From a virus, in IMG/VR virus record IMGVR_UViG_3300030380_006721, positions 6,580 through 70,579 of that record: DNA of 64,000 bases; one strand, written 5' to 3'. Made by a program: the position numbers and the translations under genes. The notes beneath the pieces were generated by a model. It was given only the letters and a program-made list of their open reading frames with translations. It had not been told where the DNA came from and searched no databases. Positions 8,314 through 16,673 of the stretch are shown here, piece after piece; the stretch's first letter is position 1; each line of letters starts with the position of its first letter.

Positions 8314-8763
8314 TTAGAACCGAGGCATAATCAAACCGCTAGGTCTCGGTATATCAATCTGTCTCTTGAATCCACCTGGATGACCGGCAGCTTCCAAGAT
8401 TTCTTCTGTGGGCTTGTGTCGTCCACCGTATGCGGCTAAGCGCAGATAGTGCTCAATGTTTAGAGCTGGCGCTTTTGTGAAAGCGTCATTAACAGCTTTG
8501 GGTCCTTTTGGAGCTCCAAAATCTTCTCCAAGAACCCCGGCTAGTTCCATGAATGCTGGGATAGCATCAGCGCCGCCAGTCAGTCCTGAAGCTACAAGAC
8601 CTCCGCCGCCGACAAACGCTGCGTTTTTTAATTTTTGAATGATATCTTTTTCTTGCGGGTTAGCAAGTTCTAGACCCACATTGATGATGTCCCCGGCAAA
8701 AGGGAGTTTACTGAGAAATTTTCTAAATTTGCCCCCGCCCGCCATACGTATGGGTTGTCCCAT
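8314..8763 (-). CDS. Hypothetical protein with Gly-rich hydrophobic centre
   Basis: This 149-residue minus-strand gene is convergent with the zinc-ribbon-like gene (2-base gap). The N-terminus is basic (GGGKFRKFLSKL). Residues 46-80 are Gly/Ala-rich and hydrophobic (VGGGGLVASGLTGG), and the C-terminus holds short Pro-rich strands. It could be membrane-active or an internal virion peptide. Family unknown. Confidence 0.5.
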   Translation of the reverse strand: MGQPIRMAGGGKFRKFLSKLPFAGDIINVGLELANPQEKDIIQKLKNAAFVGGGGLVASGLTGGADAIPAFMELAGVLGEDFGAPKGPKAVNDAFTKAPALNIEHYLRLAAYGGRHKPTEEILEAAGHPGGFKRQIDIPRPSGLIMPRF

Positions 8764-8830
8764 TTTCTTTTTTCGATAATTACCATTCTAACTTATTCTG
8801 GTTTAAGCTTGTGCTCGTATAGTGACTGCC

Positions 8831-9283
8831 ATGTCTACGAAAATTTACGGCCCTAGCGGCATCAAAGTCACCGTCTTATCGATTCACGATGAGGGTGAGT
8901 ACATGATGGTTCAATCTGACACAAGCGGTAAAGTCTTTTACGCTCACAAAGATCAAATCCAGGAGCTTGTTGCTGTTGAAGGCGGTTCCGACGAAGGTCC
9001 TGCTCGCACTCGCCGCAACCGGAGAAAAGTTACATCTACTAAAAAAGAGCCGATTGTGGTCAAACCTCAGGTGCCTACGGACAACCGGGTGAACCTTAAT
9101 ACCTTGACAGCAGAAGGACTCACTCAAGTTCTTCCTGGAGTCGGTATCAAAACCGCAAAAGAGATTATTGAGTTGAAGATGGGTTTGCCTGGAGAACGAT
9201 TCAGTAAACTGGATCAATTGAAGGCAGTAAAAAGGATCGACTGGGACGAAGTCTTTTCGACCGGTGAAGTTTACGTAGAATAA
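8831..9283 (+). CDS. ComEA-like helix-hairpin-helix DNA-binding protein
   Basis: About 150 residues (ATG at 8831; an in-frame GTG at 8822 is the alternative start). Residues 1-45 form a small beta domain. A basic linker (RTRRNRRK) follows. Residues 85-145 hold VNLNTLTAEGLTQVLPGVG and KTAKEIIELK, the classic tandem helix-hairpin-helix of ComEA-type proteins that bind DNA backbone without sequence specificity. A TATAGT box lies at 8818-8823. Set between capsid and connector genes, it may act at the packaged DNA end or head completion; that role is inferred. Confidence 0.75.
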   Translation: MSTKIYGPSGIKVTVLSIHDEGEYMMVQSDTSGKVFYAHKDQIQELVAVEGGSDEGPARTRRNRRKVTSTKKEPIVVKPQVPTDNRVNLNTLTAEGLTQVLPGVGIKTAKEIIELKMGLPGERFSKLDQLKAVKRIDWDEVFSTGEVYVE

Positions 9284-9303
9284 AGCTATATGTCTGTTAG
9301 ATC

Positions 9304-9924
9304 GTGGCTCAATTAACGCAAAGTGAACTCGAGCAGATTCAAAGTTATCTAGCTCAACAAGGTGTCACATTTAACGCCACGTCTACCGATGCTTCGAAGC
9401 GTGAAGTAATTTATGCGGCGATCAATCAGATCACGCGCAACCCTGCACAGGTTTTTGGATATAAGCTTGATGACTATAACTTTAGCCGTGTCGCTTATCA
9501 CCTTGCTTATAACATCGCCACTGTTCCCGCTGGAGATTACGCCAGGTTAGTGGAAGCTTGCAATAGCATTCCTAGTGAGTTTTATAACGACAAAATTGTT
9601 CAGCAGATTGAGCGTTGTGAAGAAGCTGAAAGATTCACTGAGTTAGCTGACGGTAGGGCCACAAGCAGACAAGAAACGATTTTAGGAGACGTCAGTCGTT
9701 CTATTAACATCCAAGATAAAAGAGAAACTGCAAGAATTTGGAGAGAAAACTATATGTATGAATGCGATCGGTTGGCCCAGATGCTTTACGTTGCAAACTA
9801 TAGAGACCCCGTGGCGTCGCGTTACCGCTTCGAAAGATCAGGCGGTGAGTTCATTCAAGCAATACCTGGACCTCCTGATGTATCACGATCTGATCGTCTA
9901 TATTTCCAAGCAAATTGGCGCTAA
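9304..9924 (+). CDS. Hypothetical protein, possible head-tail connector
   Basis: This 206-residue protein starts with GTG. It is mostly helical, with no membrane segment, and ends in IPGPPDVSRSDRLYFQANWR-type strand residues. Size and position after capsid genes and before long structural genes fit an adaptor or connector, but I see no diagnostic motif. Confidence 0.55.
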   Translation: MAQLTQSELEQIQSYLAQQGVTFNATSTDASKREVIYAAINQITRNPAQVFGYKLDDYNFSRVAYHLAYNIATVPAGDYARLVEACNSIPSEFYNDKIVQQIERCEEAERFTELADGRATSRQETILGDVSRSINIQDKRETARIWRENYMYECDRLAQMLYVANYRDPVASRYRFERSGGEFIQAIPGPPDVSRSDRLYFQANWR

Positions 9925-9953
9925 ACTAAATTTATCTAGCGTTAGATTTTGTT

Positions 9954-11486
9954 GTGTCTAGAGCTCAGGGGATTTCAGCATTATTACGCATGGGCGAAAG
10001 TAACGCCCGTGTTTTTTTAGAGGGTCTAAATCAAATGTTAGGCAAGCAGGGCACACGCCAGCTGCTTGAGTCTGTAGCGCCTCCAAGAAGTCCTCTCCAA
10101 GACGCGATGCGACAGCAAGGCGGTATCCGCATGGGCGTCAGGGAACTCCCTCAAACGCCACGACGAGCGCCTGAACCTGAGTTCACTGGACCAGCTCCTC
10201 GTCCTGAGCCTGTTGAAGTCCCAATGCCGAGTGCTCGCCCCATGGGCAGCAGGCCAGAGTACACCGTTAGACGTGGTGACCCCACCGCTCGACAGGATGT
10301 TCCCCCAGCTCCGAGTGCCGCAGAACCTTTTGAAGCAGGAAATCAGCTTCGTATTCCCTTTACCCAACCGGGCAGAGGTGGGCAAATGTATAGCCCAAGT
10401 AGAAGCTCTCAAAGTGCAGAAGCTGTTGCAGGCTCGATGCGTCAGAGTGTCGGAGATGTGAGTGATGCTCCTGACTTTCCTAGATTCAGAGGTTCTGAAG
10501 GTCAACGCGCATTAGATCTAGAGCCAAGCGTGACTCGGGAGATGATGCAGCAAATGTCTCCTGGTGTTTCACGAGCTCCTCAAGTTCCGTCACCAATGGC
10601 CTTACCGCAAACAATGCGCTCTGCAGGTGTCAACCAAGTGGATCTCAGCAATCCAATGGTTAGAGCTGCCATTTTCTCAGCAGGCATTGGAGCTCTGAGT
10701 CCTTTGATGATGCAAGGACAAGATCCGGCAGTTCCCACTCCTATGGATAGTGGTGCTGATTTACCTGAGTCAATTGAGGAAGGAGCAGCTACTGGTTCTG
10801 TGGCTGCGACGGGAGAAACTGATCCTATTCGATTGGAAGTACAACAGTTTGTAGAACAGCAACCTATGGGTCCAGAAGCTGCAGCTGTAGATGAGTCGAT
10901 CAGTCGTGCTACGACTGCGATGCAACAAAGTCCTGGAGAAGCAGGAGCAAGAGCACGCGCCATGGCTCCGCGCGATCCTTCTAGTTACTCAAACATCGCT
11001 GACTACTACGCCGACCGCAAACGGTTTGTCGACGCAATGAAAGGCGGTGAGTTTACGGAGAAGATGAAAGGAGCTGTTGCTGAGGCAACTCCCTCGATGT
11101 CAGAAGCAGACATCGCTGCTTTTGTCGCTTCAAACCCCACGCTTGCTTATGAACTGATGATGCGTGGTCAGAGTCAGCGCCCCAATCCCATGATGAGTGA
11201 ACAGACCGGTGAATCCATCACCACTCAAACTGTTGGAAGCGCACTTGGTGACGACAATCTTGCAAACGCTACAGGCCAAGCCTTGGCTGCAGCAGCAAAT
11301 GTCTCCACGGAGCAGATGGAGGGAACCTTAGAAGGTGCAGCTCAAGCTCAACAAAACAATGAGATTATTGATGCAGCTCGACCGATTCTTCGCCCTCAGC
11401 TACAGCGGACTGAAGAGTTTGTGGATGAGCAGTTCAGGCCCCGGATGGCTGGCTCTACTGGTTTCTTCAGACAAATGGGTCAGTGA
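9954..11486 (+). CDS. Large Pro/Gln/Met-rich probable internal virion protein
   Basis: This 510-residue protein starts with GTG. Residues 40-220 are disordered and Pro/Arg/Gln-rich. A hydrophobic helix (MVRAAIFSAGIGALSPLMM) lies near 230. An acidic and then helical Ala/Met-rich region follows. Long, low-complexity proteins with one hydrophobic helix in this position are often internal or ejected virion proteins. No family recognised. Confidence 0.55.
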   Translation: MSRAQGISALLRMGESNARVFLEGLNQMLGKQGTRQLLESVAPPRSPLQDAMRQQGGIRMGVRELPQTPRRAPEPEFTGPAPRPEPVEVPMPSARPMGSRPEYTVRRGDPTARQDVPPAPSAAEPFEAGNQLRIPFTQPGRGGQMYSPSRSSQSAEAVAGSMRQSVGDVSDAPDFPRFRGSEGQRALDLEPSVTREMMQQMSPGVSRAPQVPSPMALPQTMRSAGVNQVDLSNPMVRAAIFSAGIGALSPLMMQGQDPAVPTPMDSGADLPESIEEGAATGSVAATGETDPIRLEVQQFVEQQPMGPEAAAVDESISRATTAMQQSPGEAGARARAMAPRDPSSYSNIADYYADRKRFVDAMKGGEFTEKMKGAVAEATPSMSEADIAAFVASNPTLAYELMMRGQSQRPNPMMSEQTGESITTQTVGSALGDDNLANATGQALAAAANVSTEQMEGTLEGAAQAQQNNEIIDAARPILRPQLQRTEEFVDEQFRPRMAGSTGFFRQMGQ

Positions 11487-11530
11487 TTTTATTAGTCTTG
11501 AATTAAACTACAAACAATTAGGAGTTTAAA

Positions 11531-12085
11531 GTGGCATCGACCTCTACAAACAAACAACCAATGATGGTCGATCGCCCCTTTCTAAGGGGTGCAAAGATCA
11601 CCAGTGCAACTCCCACTGTTGACGCTGTAAATACTCAGTTTGCGAATTTAATCCAACTGGTGCGAGTCGGCGACGTACCTTCTGAGGACGCTGCGATAGT
11701 CGAAGATATTTTTGTTGTTTCAAACGAAGGCTACCCTGATGACGGTGGAGTTAGAGCTGCTGCTTTTGGTCTGTATGTTTATCTGCCTAATCAGGCAGCC
11801 CCTGCTACAGCAGCCTCAATTTTGCTTAATAAATTCACGGTTGGATTATCAGGGTCTACAGAAGGCTTAATTCAACGGGTTGAACTTCCTAAAACCATTG
11901 CGCCTACCCCACAGGTTGGAGACACTGCTTTGACTCGACCTATTGAGCTCGGTGGAGCCGAAGCTCTTTACCTGGAAAAAGGCTATGTCCTGGGTGTTGG
12001 CTATCTAGGTGATTCAGCCTTGGCAGTCTCTGGTGGGCTAAGTCCTTCTGGTGTTTCTTTCTGGGCGCAAGGTGGCTTCTATTGA
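11531..12085 (+). CDS. Beta-rich virion protein
   Basis: This 184-residue protein starts with GTG behind TAGGAG. It has alternating hydrophobic strands and Gly turns and no membrane helix. The C-terminus SGVSFWAQGGFY is aromatic-rich, as in assembly subunits. It is 3 bases from the next gene and probably co-translated. It is likely a decoration or tail component; identity unknown. Confidence 0.55.
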   Translation: MASTSTNKQPMMVDRPFLRGAKITSATPTVDAVNTQFANLIQLVRVGDVPSEDAAIVEDIFVVSNEGYPDDGGVRAAAFGLYVYLPNQAAPATAASILLNKFTVGLSGSTEGLIQRVELPKTIAPTPQVGDTALTRPIELGGAEALYLEKGYVLGVGYLGDSALAVSGGLSPSGVSFWAQGGFY

Positions 12086-12088
12086 TTC

Positions 12089-13660
12089 GTGAGCAAACGA
12101 CGTAAAGGCTCTGATTTTTTCGGGTGGGATAACCACGCGCCTAAGAGTACAAGCTTTGCGTTTAACAAAGTAAAAGGTTCAAACACTGAACGGTCTTTGA
12201 ACAGACCGATGCCTTGGCATGAAAAATTTAGACCTGAGGTAAACCTAAAAGACTTCAGCATTCTCTACGACTACAACTACGCATCCATGTGGACGCGCTG
12301 GAGAAGAGGATACGAACTTTTTATGTATACAAACCAGGCTTTGGTTGGTTTGAATTACACGTTCAGATACGCCATGAACGGGCAAGCCGGTTCTGGAGGA
12401 ACCGAAATTCCGGGGCTGATGTATATGTACCCGTCCACAGAGCAGGACATGGGTATGAGGATGGTGGTGATAAGACCAAGAGACAGCATAAATCTTCTTG
12501 ACTTAGGTCTTTCGATCAAAAGTGTTTTTAACTTTGACTTACTTAACAAAGTTATAGGCGTCGAACTCAGTAGCAACTTTGGTCCTCCGGTTTCAGATAT
12601 GACCGGTGAGCTTGTTTCAGATCGATTCCAAGCAGACGGTACGCCAAAAACAACTTATGGAAATTACACAGTGGTCGCTGTGGGAACCAAGGCTGGCGGT
12701 CCTCAGGTTCCGACAGGGGCGGCTGATCTGGATACGTTGTTTCTTTCAGTCAGCGAGGAAAAAAGTTTCACCACGATCGAGGATAAGTCATTTGCTAGTC
12801 CAGCTTTTGGAAACCCTCAAGTAGGAGAATTTTTATCAACCGCAATGAGGTTTGGGTGCAATTGCCCAGACTATTTAAATCGGGAAGATTTTAATCTTTA
12901 TAAATACGCTCAAAAGAAAACTTATCCATACACCGGCACTCAGGATCTGAAGCCTGGTACATACGACGCCGGTACAAATACATTTGATGGTGAGCGTCCT
13001 GTTGACACTCGAGATTTTCCTGGATTCGTAAGAGACTTTGGTTTTCTTTATACAAAAAATCTGTTTTTAGGTCCAGCTACTGGAGGAGACGGACCAGGCA
13101 CGTCTTACTCCGATCCAAACTTGCTGTTCTTCCAGCCAAAATTTTGTAAGCACATCTACGCATCGTGGTGGGATATGCAGAACAGGTTTGAAAACTATAA
13201 ATATTTGGATGCATTTTTACAGCAGCCAACAGATGAGCCTATGGACGGAAGGTATCGAGAATATTTTGAAATTCAACTAGGCAAACAAACTCGTTTCTTA
13301 CAGACAGCTAGAAGTTTGAATTGGTGGGAGGCTTATTCTCCTGCAAGAGACACAGTTCCTGATCATGTTCTTTACTCGGACATGAACCCAACCATGGTCA
13401 AAGTCTTAAACTTTGACACGCTTGCTTCAGGTGTTTCGGTGCCTCTTGTGCCGAGTGGATTTGTGATGTTTGACATCGATGAATTCAATCCTCTTCAGCC
13501 TGTCCCACCTGAAAACAGACCAATCATCGATGGAGGTCAATACTTTAATGGCTCTCCTAGTGGTGTCAGTGGCACGATTATTTATGATGGAGGCACTTAT
13601 CTAAACGGTGCGCCACTTCCTCCGCTGTTTAGCCCGATTATCAATGGGGGTACGTACTAA
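12089..13660 (+). CDS. Large virion structural protein
   Basis: This 523-residue protein starts with GTG. The N-terminus is basic, followed by a Trp/Tyr-rich domain (WTRWRRGYELFMYTNQ near 70). The C-terminal 40 residues hold three copies of a short motif of the form II(x)DGG(Q/T)Y, separated by NGSPSG- and NGAPLPP-type turns; the third copy is the last residues. Such terminal repeats suggest an attachment surface for the fibre encoded immediately downstream (1-base spacing). The exact tail role is unknown. Confidence 0.6.
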   Translation: MSKRRKGSDFFGWDNHAPKSTSFAFNKVKGSNTERSLNRPMPWHEKFRPEVNLKDFSILYDYNYASMWTRWRRGYELFMYTNQALVGLNYTFRYAMNGQAGSGGTEIPGLMYMYPSTEQDMGMRMVVIRPRDSINLLDLGLSIKSVFNFDLLNKVIGVELSSNFGPPVSDMTGELVSDRFQADGTPKTTYGNYTVVAVGTKAGGPQVPTGAADLDTLFLSVSEEKSFTTIEDKSFASPAFGNPQVGEFLSTAMRFGCNCPDYLNREDFNLYKYAQKKTYPYTGTQDLKPGTYDAGTNTFDGERPVDTRDFPGFVRDFGFLYTKNLFLGPATGGDGPGTSYSDPNLLFFQPKFCKHIYASWWDMQNRFENYKYLDAFLQQPTDEPMDGRYREYFEIQLGKQTRFLQTARSLNWWEAYSPARDTVPDHVLYSDMNPTMVKVLNFDTLASGVSVPLVPSGFVMFDIDEFNPLQPVPPENRPIIDGGQYFNGSPSGVSGTIIYDGGTYLNGAPLPPLFSPIINGGTY

Positions 13661-14254
13661 ATGACAACCACACCAGTAACTCTTCTTTCTAAAAGATCTG
13701 GTAATACATCTGATCGACCTTTAGATACAACTGTCCAGGCAGGAGAGCTAGCGATTAACTTTGCTGCCGCCGAAAACGGCCTTTACTTCAAAGACTCTGT
13801 TGGTGATATTCGTAAAGTAACCGGTGTCCACTATGGAACAACTGCTCCCAATAGCAGTCCGGCAGGCGCAACAGGTAATTCTGTAGGCGAGCTGTGGTTA
13901 GAAGACGGAACAAATCATTTTCTTAGGGTATGGGACGGTTCTGCATTCATCAAAATCGGCGCTGCTTTTGCTGACGCAGCTGGAACAGCGACAGTATCTA
14001 TCGCATCAGGTGCGATCGTTGCAAATAGCGCCTTAGTAGCTTCCGGTGCATTTGGTGCAGTCGTTGCCTCGGGTGCATTAGGCACTCCCATAGCTTCAGG
14101 AGCTTTACTTGCTTCCGGTGCTCTTGCTCTCGAAGTAGCTGTAATCAGTGGAGCTTTTCCAGCCGTGCCTGCTTCAGGTGTATTTGGGTATCGAGTAGAT
14201 CCGCCTAGCGGCCTTTATTTATCTTTTGGTGGAGGTTGGGTGCCTGTTTCTTGA
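13661..14254 (+). CDS. Short tail fibre or adhesin with ASGA repeats
   Basis: This 197-residue protein has an N-terminal motif RPLDTTVQAGELAINF, then GLYFKD...IRKV, which I recognise from cyanophage tail fibres (G-E-L-A-x-N...G-L-F-x-D). Residues 115-175 are (A/V)ASGA-type repeats, similar to the larger fibres at 21-27 kb. The C-terminus LYLSFGGGWVPVS closes the fold. It is likely a fibre or fibre-adaptor subunit. Confidence 0.7.
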   Translation: MTTTPVTLLSKRSGNTSDRPLDTTVQAGELAINFAAAENGLYFKDSVGDIRKVTGVHYGTTAPNSSPAGATGNSVGELWLEDGTNHFLRVWDGSAFIKIGAAFADAAGTATVSIASGAIVANSALVASGAFGAVVASGALGTPIASGALLASGALALEVAVISGAFPAVPASGVFGYRVDPPSGLYLSFGGGWVPVS

Positions 14255-14265
14255 TTGATATCGGA

Positions 14266-14799
14266 CTATCTCAGGGTCGCTTTGATTTTGCCAGCGTATT
14301 GGAAAAGGTTTCCGATAACTTCCGCAAGACACGCTTCAATGTCCGGAGCACCAACTTCACGCGCAACGTCATAGAGATCTTTCGCTTTGAAACCACAGTC
14401 CTCGAGGTTTCGCACATAAGTAACCAAGCTATCCCGTGACTCATAGCTTTTTACATTCTTGAAGTTCTTGTAAGCACCCATCAAACCCTTTTCGCACATG
14501 GGTAAGAGGTAATCCATGCTACGAACTTTTTCTGCTATGTGATTGAAATCACATAGGTGTCTTTTGTACTGCTCCTCTAAAAACTCACTCATCCCGAGTG
14601 AATTAGCTCCCTCAAGGTTCAGCGAAAGCAAGTTTGCTTGAATGTTCAAGTGATACAAATAAGAGGCCAGTTCGACCATCCCAAAGATGAGATTGTCGAC
14701 GCTGACCTCTTTTGTGATGATGACTTCTTCTTTTACTATTTCACCAGTCGGTGCTACAGCAGCACCGGTAAGCATCTGTTGAATATTTGAAGAAGTCAT
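14266..14799 (-). CDS. Dps/ferritin-like protein with degenerate metal site
   Basis: This 177-residue all-helical protein. Residues 45-100 follow the Dps pattern: LYHLNIQANLLSLNLEG in place of the HWN..G helix, FLEEQY in place of FEELY, then NHIAEKVRSM in place of DEIAERIR. The last helix pair resembles the Dps C-terminus. The ferroxidase histidines and the first aspartate are replaced and only the IAE glutamate remains, so iron oxidation is unlikely; a DNA-binding or structural role may remain. The fold call is by eye and moderately sure. Confidence 0.5.
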   Translation of the reverse strand: MTSSNIQQMLTGAAVAPTGEIVKEEVIITKEVSVDNLIFGMVELASYLYHLNIQANLLSLNLEGANSLGMSEFLEEQYKRHLCDFNHIAEKVRSMDYLLPMCEKGLMGAYKNFKNVKSYESRDSLVTYVRNLEDCGFKAKDLYDVAREVGAPDIEACLAEVIGNLFQYAGKIKATLR

Positions 14800-14804
14800 T
14801 TACC

Positions 14805-15095
14805 TCAAAACGAGCAAGTGCCCGTAGTACATGTGGGAGTTTCTTCCCCTACTGTAGCTTCTGCGGTTTCGACAGATTCGATTTGTGCTTCGCTTTTAAG
14901 AAAATCTTGGAGTGCGTCCTTGTCGACTCTGAAGAGTGACTTGGCACCGTTAGGTTGAAGGTTGACGTAGGTGTGCTTAGGCCAGCCACCGGGCTGACGG
15001 GATTCGGTCAGAGAGATGCGCTTACGAACGAAACCAGCAGAGCAATTCAGAAGCTCGGCAGTCTGTGCAATTGTGAGAAGGTTCTGAGATGCCAT
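14805..15095 (-). CDS. Helix-turn-helix DNA-binding protein (excisionase/MerR-like)
   Basis: This 96-residue protein is read from ATG at 15095 (an upstream in-frame ATG at 15128 is less likely). LLTIAQTAELLNCSAGFVRKRI is a helix-turn-helix of the excisionase/MerR type, followed by a wing-like strand (KSLFRVDKDALQDFL). The C-terminal 25 residues are acidic with a Cys-rich end (CTTGTCSF). It lies just upstream, on the opposite strand, of a promoter at 15178-15206, so it may regulate that divergent region. Confidence 0.7.
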   Translation of the reverse strand: MASQNLLTIAQTAELLNCSAGFVRKRISLTESRQPGGWPKHTYVNLQPNGAKSLFRVDKDALQDFLKSEAQIESVETAEATVGEETPTCTTGTCSF

Positions 15096-15177
15096 GCAAT
15101 TAAAGATGTTTGTGGGCTGCAACAGCAAAAGATTAGCAGGAATATCTGAGTGTGCATGAGGAAAAGGCAGCGTAATT

Positions 15178-15206
15178 TTGTCTTAATGTTTTATGGGCGT
15201 TATGAT
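15178..15206 (+). promoter_or_regulatory. Sigma70-like promoter
   Basis: TTGTCT (-35) and TATGAT (-10) are separated by exactly 17 bases. The promoter lies 28 bases upstream of the plus-strand gene at 15234, in the spacer facing the divergent HTH gene. Confidence 0.65.
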
Positions 15207-15233
15207 ATATCAAGAAGATCTTGACGGTATCCA

Positions 15234-15485
15234 ATGGCACAAGTTCGGGTCGCTGGTGAAGTCTTTTCAGGCTATAACAAGCCGAAACGGGACAAACAAA
15301 GCGGCAAAGAGTTCTCCGTAGCCGCTAAAGAAGGTGACAAGGTAAGACTCGTAAGGTTTGGGGACCCGAACATGAAAAACAGAAGTGACGATCCAGAGCG
15401 TCGCAAAAATTTCAGGGCTCGTCACAACTGCGATGAAAAAAAATCAAAACTGACTCCCGGCTATTGGTCATGCAAGAACTGGTGA
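15234..15485 (+). CDS. Small basic protein of a family common in phages
   Basis: This 83-residue protein has the pattern GYNKPKR, a short beta region (GDKVRLVRFGDP), then RRKNFRARHNC and a YWSCKNW end. Many phages carry this combination (RFG..., K.FKARH, AYWA.K.W); no role is established. The two cysteines in the C-terminal half could bind metal. It has its own promoter upstream. Confidence 0.65.
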   Translation: MAQVRVAGEVFSGYNKPKRDKQSGKEFSVAAKEGDKVRLVRFGDPNMKNRSDDPERRKNFRARHNCDEKKSKLTPGYWSCKNW

Positions 15486-15549
15486 GCACCTAGTTACACG
15501 GTGTATTCATTAGTTTTTAACTTAGACTGGGCAAAGCAGCTCGCTAGTG

Positions 15550-15777
15550 ATGAATTCATCTGAGCACATCAGTGTTGGTCTGACTCTGGAAGACGAATTC
15601 ACCCTGACCCGCATCAAAAACGATGCTCACGAACTCAGAGGAAAAGAACGAGATCAGTATTTATGGAACAGGATCGTCAGATTAATCTGCCGAGAAAGAG
15701 CTTATAAATACGTTGTCGATGAACTTGGTGTAGTTGTAGACCCTAATATAGGAGTGTTTGAGGAGCTGGAAGATTGA
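15550..15777 (+). CDS. NblA-like phycobilisome-degradation adaptor (candidate)
   Basis: This 75-residue protein is read from ATG at 15550 (GTG three bases earlier). Residues 8-50 follow the NblA pattern: SVGLTLEDEFTLTRI, then an acidic helix with ELRGKERDQYLW, then a second basic helix. NblA of cyanobacteria and some freshwater cyanophages has L.LE.EF.L......L..E.A.E.L and forms a two-helix hairpin that recruits Clp protease to phycobiliproteins. The C-terminal 20 residues are extra. The stop overlaps the start of the transglycosylase. A short helical pair could also arise by chance, so this is a candidate only. Confidence 0.5.
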   Translation: MNSSEHISVGLTLEDEFTLTRIKNDAHELRGKERDQYLWNRIVRLICRERAYKYVVDELGVVVDPNIGVFEELED

Positions 15778-16631
15778 AACTTTATTCCTTACTAGCTTCA
15801 CTGTTATTCGCTTTTCCTCTTGGTGCTATGGCTAACTCTCTTCCGGTAGAACAAATCAGAGAGCTTGCTATAAAAGCAGGTTTCGCTCCGGCAGACGCAA
15901 GCACGATGGCTGCCATCTGTAAGTCAGAATCGGGAGGTAGACCAGGTGCTCATAACTCCACATATCCTGACGACTCATACGGACTGTGCCAAATAAACAT
16001 GCTGGATGAACCAGGCTACAAGCTTGGTGAGGAGAGGAGGCAGAGATTCGGTATCGGATCTAATGAAGATTTGAAAGATCCCCTGACAAATCTCAAAGCC
16101 GCCAAACAAGTTTTTGATAGTCAAGGTTTTGGAGCGTGGTCAGACTTCAAAAACGAAAGATATTTAAAGCACTTACCTGCTGCTCAAATGCAATACGACA
16201 GCTCAAGCTCGAACCAGAGTTCAAATTTAGATGAAGCAAAAGCTGGAAATGAAGAGGCAAAAACTCGATTGCGCTTAGCAAAACTGTCAGATGATCTGAC
16301 GGCTTCGAGTCAGGGTCCGATCCGAATTGAAGTTCAACCCTACCAAGAAGAGCAGCCCCAAGCTGACGAACCTAAAGCTCAGCCCCCAACTAACGAACCT
16401 AAAGCAGAAGACAAACCAAAGGGTGAGGTCGGTAAAGACTCACAACCAGTAAAAGCAGAGACAAAAGATTCTGAGAAAGACATTGAACTTTTAAAATCTT
16501 TGTTTGCTATGCAAATGAAGCAACAGCAAGCCGCCTCCGAAGCAGCTCTCTTAAAATCGTTTATGGATCGAACGAAATCCAGCGTGGCTAATGCCATCGG
16601 CAATTACCAGATGGGTAAATCAGTTCTCTGA
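15774..16631 (+). CDS. Sec-exported lytic transglycosylase (lysozyme-like)
   Basis: This 285-residue protein starts with TTG overlapping the previous stop. Residues 1-21 are a signal peptide (LYSLLASLLFAFPLGAMA). The lysozyme-like domain (about 25-130) has AAICKSESGG with the catalytic Glu, followed by DDSYGLCQIN, and NLKAAKQVFDSQGFGAWSDF, the normal SLT family order. After about 145 there is a disordered Lys/Glu/Pro/Gln tail. Export through Sec would place it in the host periplasm, as in holin-independent lysis, or it may be virion-borne for cell entry. Confidence 0.85.
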   Translation: MKLYSLLASLLFAFPLGAMANSLPVEQIRELAIKAGFAPADASTMAAICKSESGGRPGAHNSTYPDDSYGLCQINMLDEPGYKLGEERRQRFGIGSNEDLKDPLTNLKAAKQVFDSQGFGAWSDFKNERYLKHLPAAQMQYDSSSSNQSSNLDEAKAGNEEAKTRLRLAKLSDDLTASSQGPIRIEVQPYQEEQPQADEPKAQPPTNEPKAEDKPKGEVGKDSQPVKAETKDSEKDIELLKSLFAMQMKQQQAASEAALLKSFMDRTKSSVANAIGNYQMGKSVL

Positions 16632-16673
16632 AACGGTATACTGATAAAAGATACTTAGTTTGCCGACGGGTAA

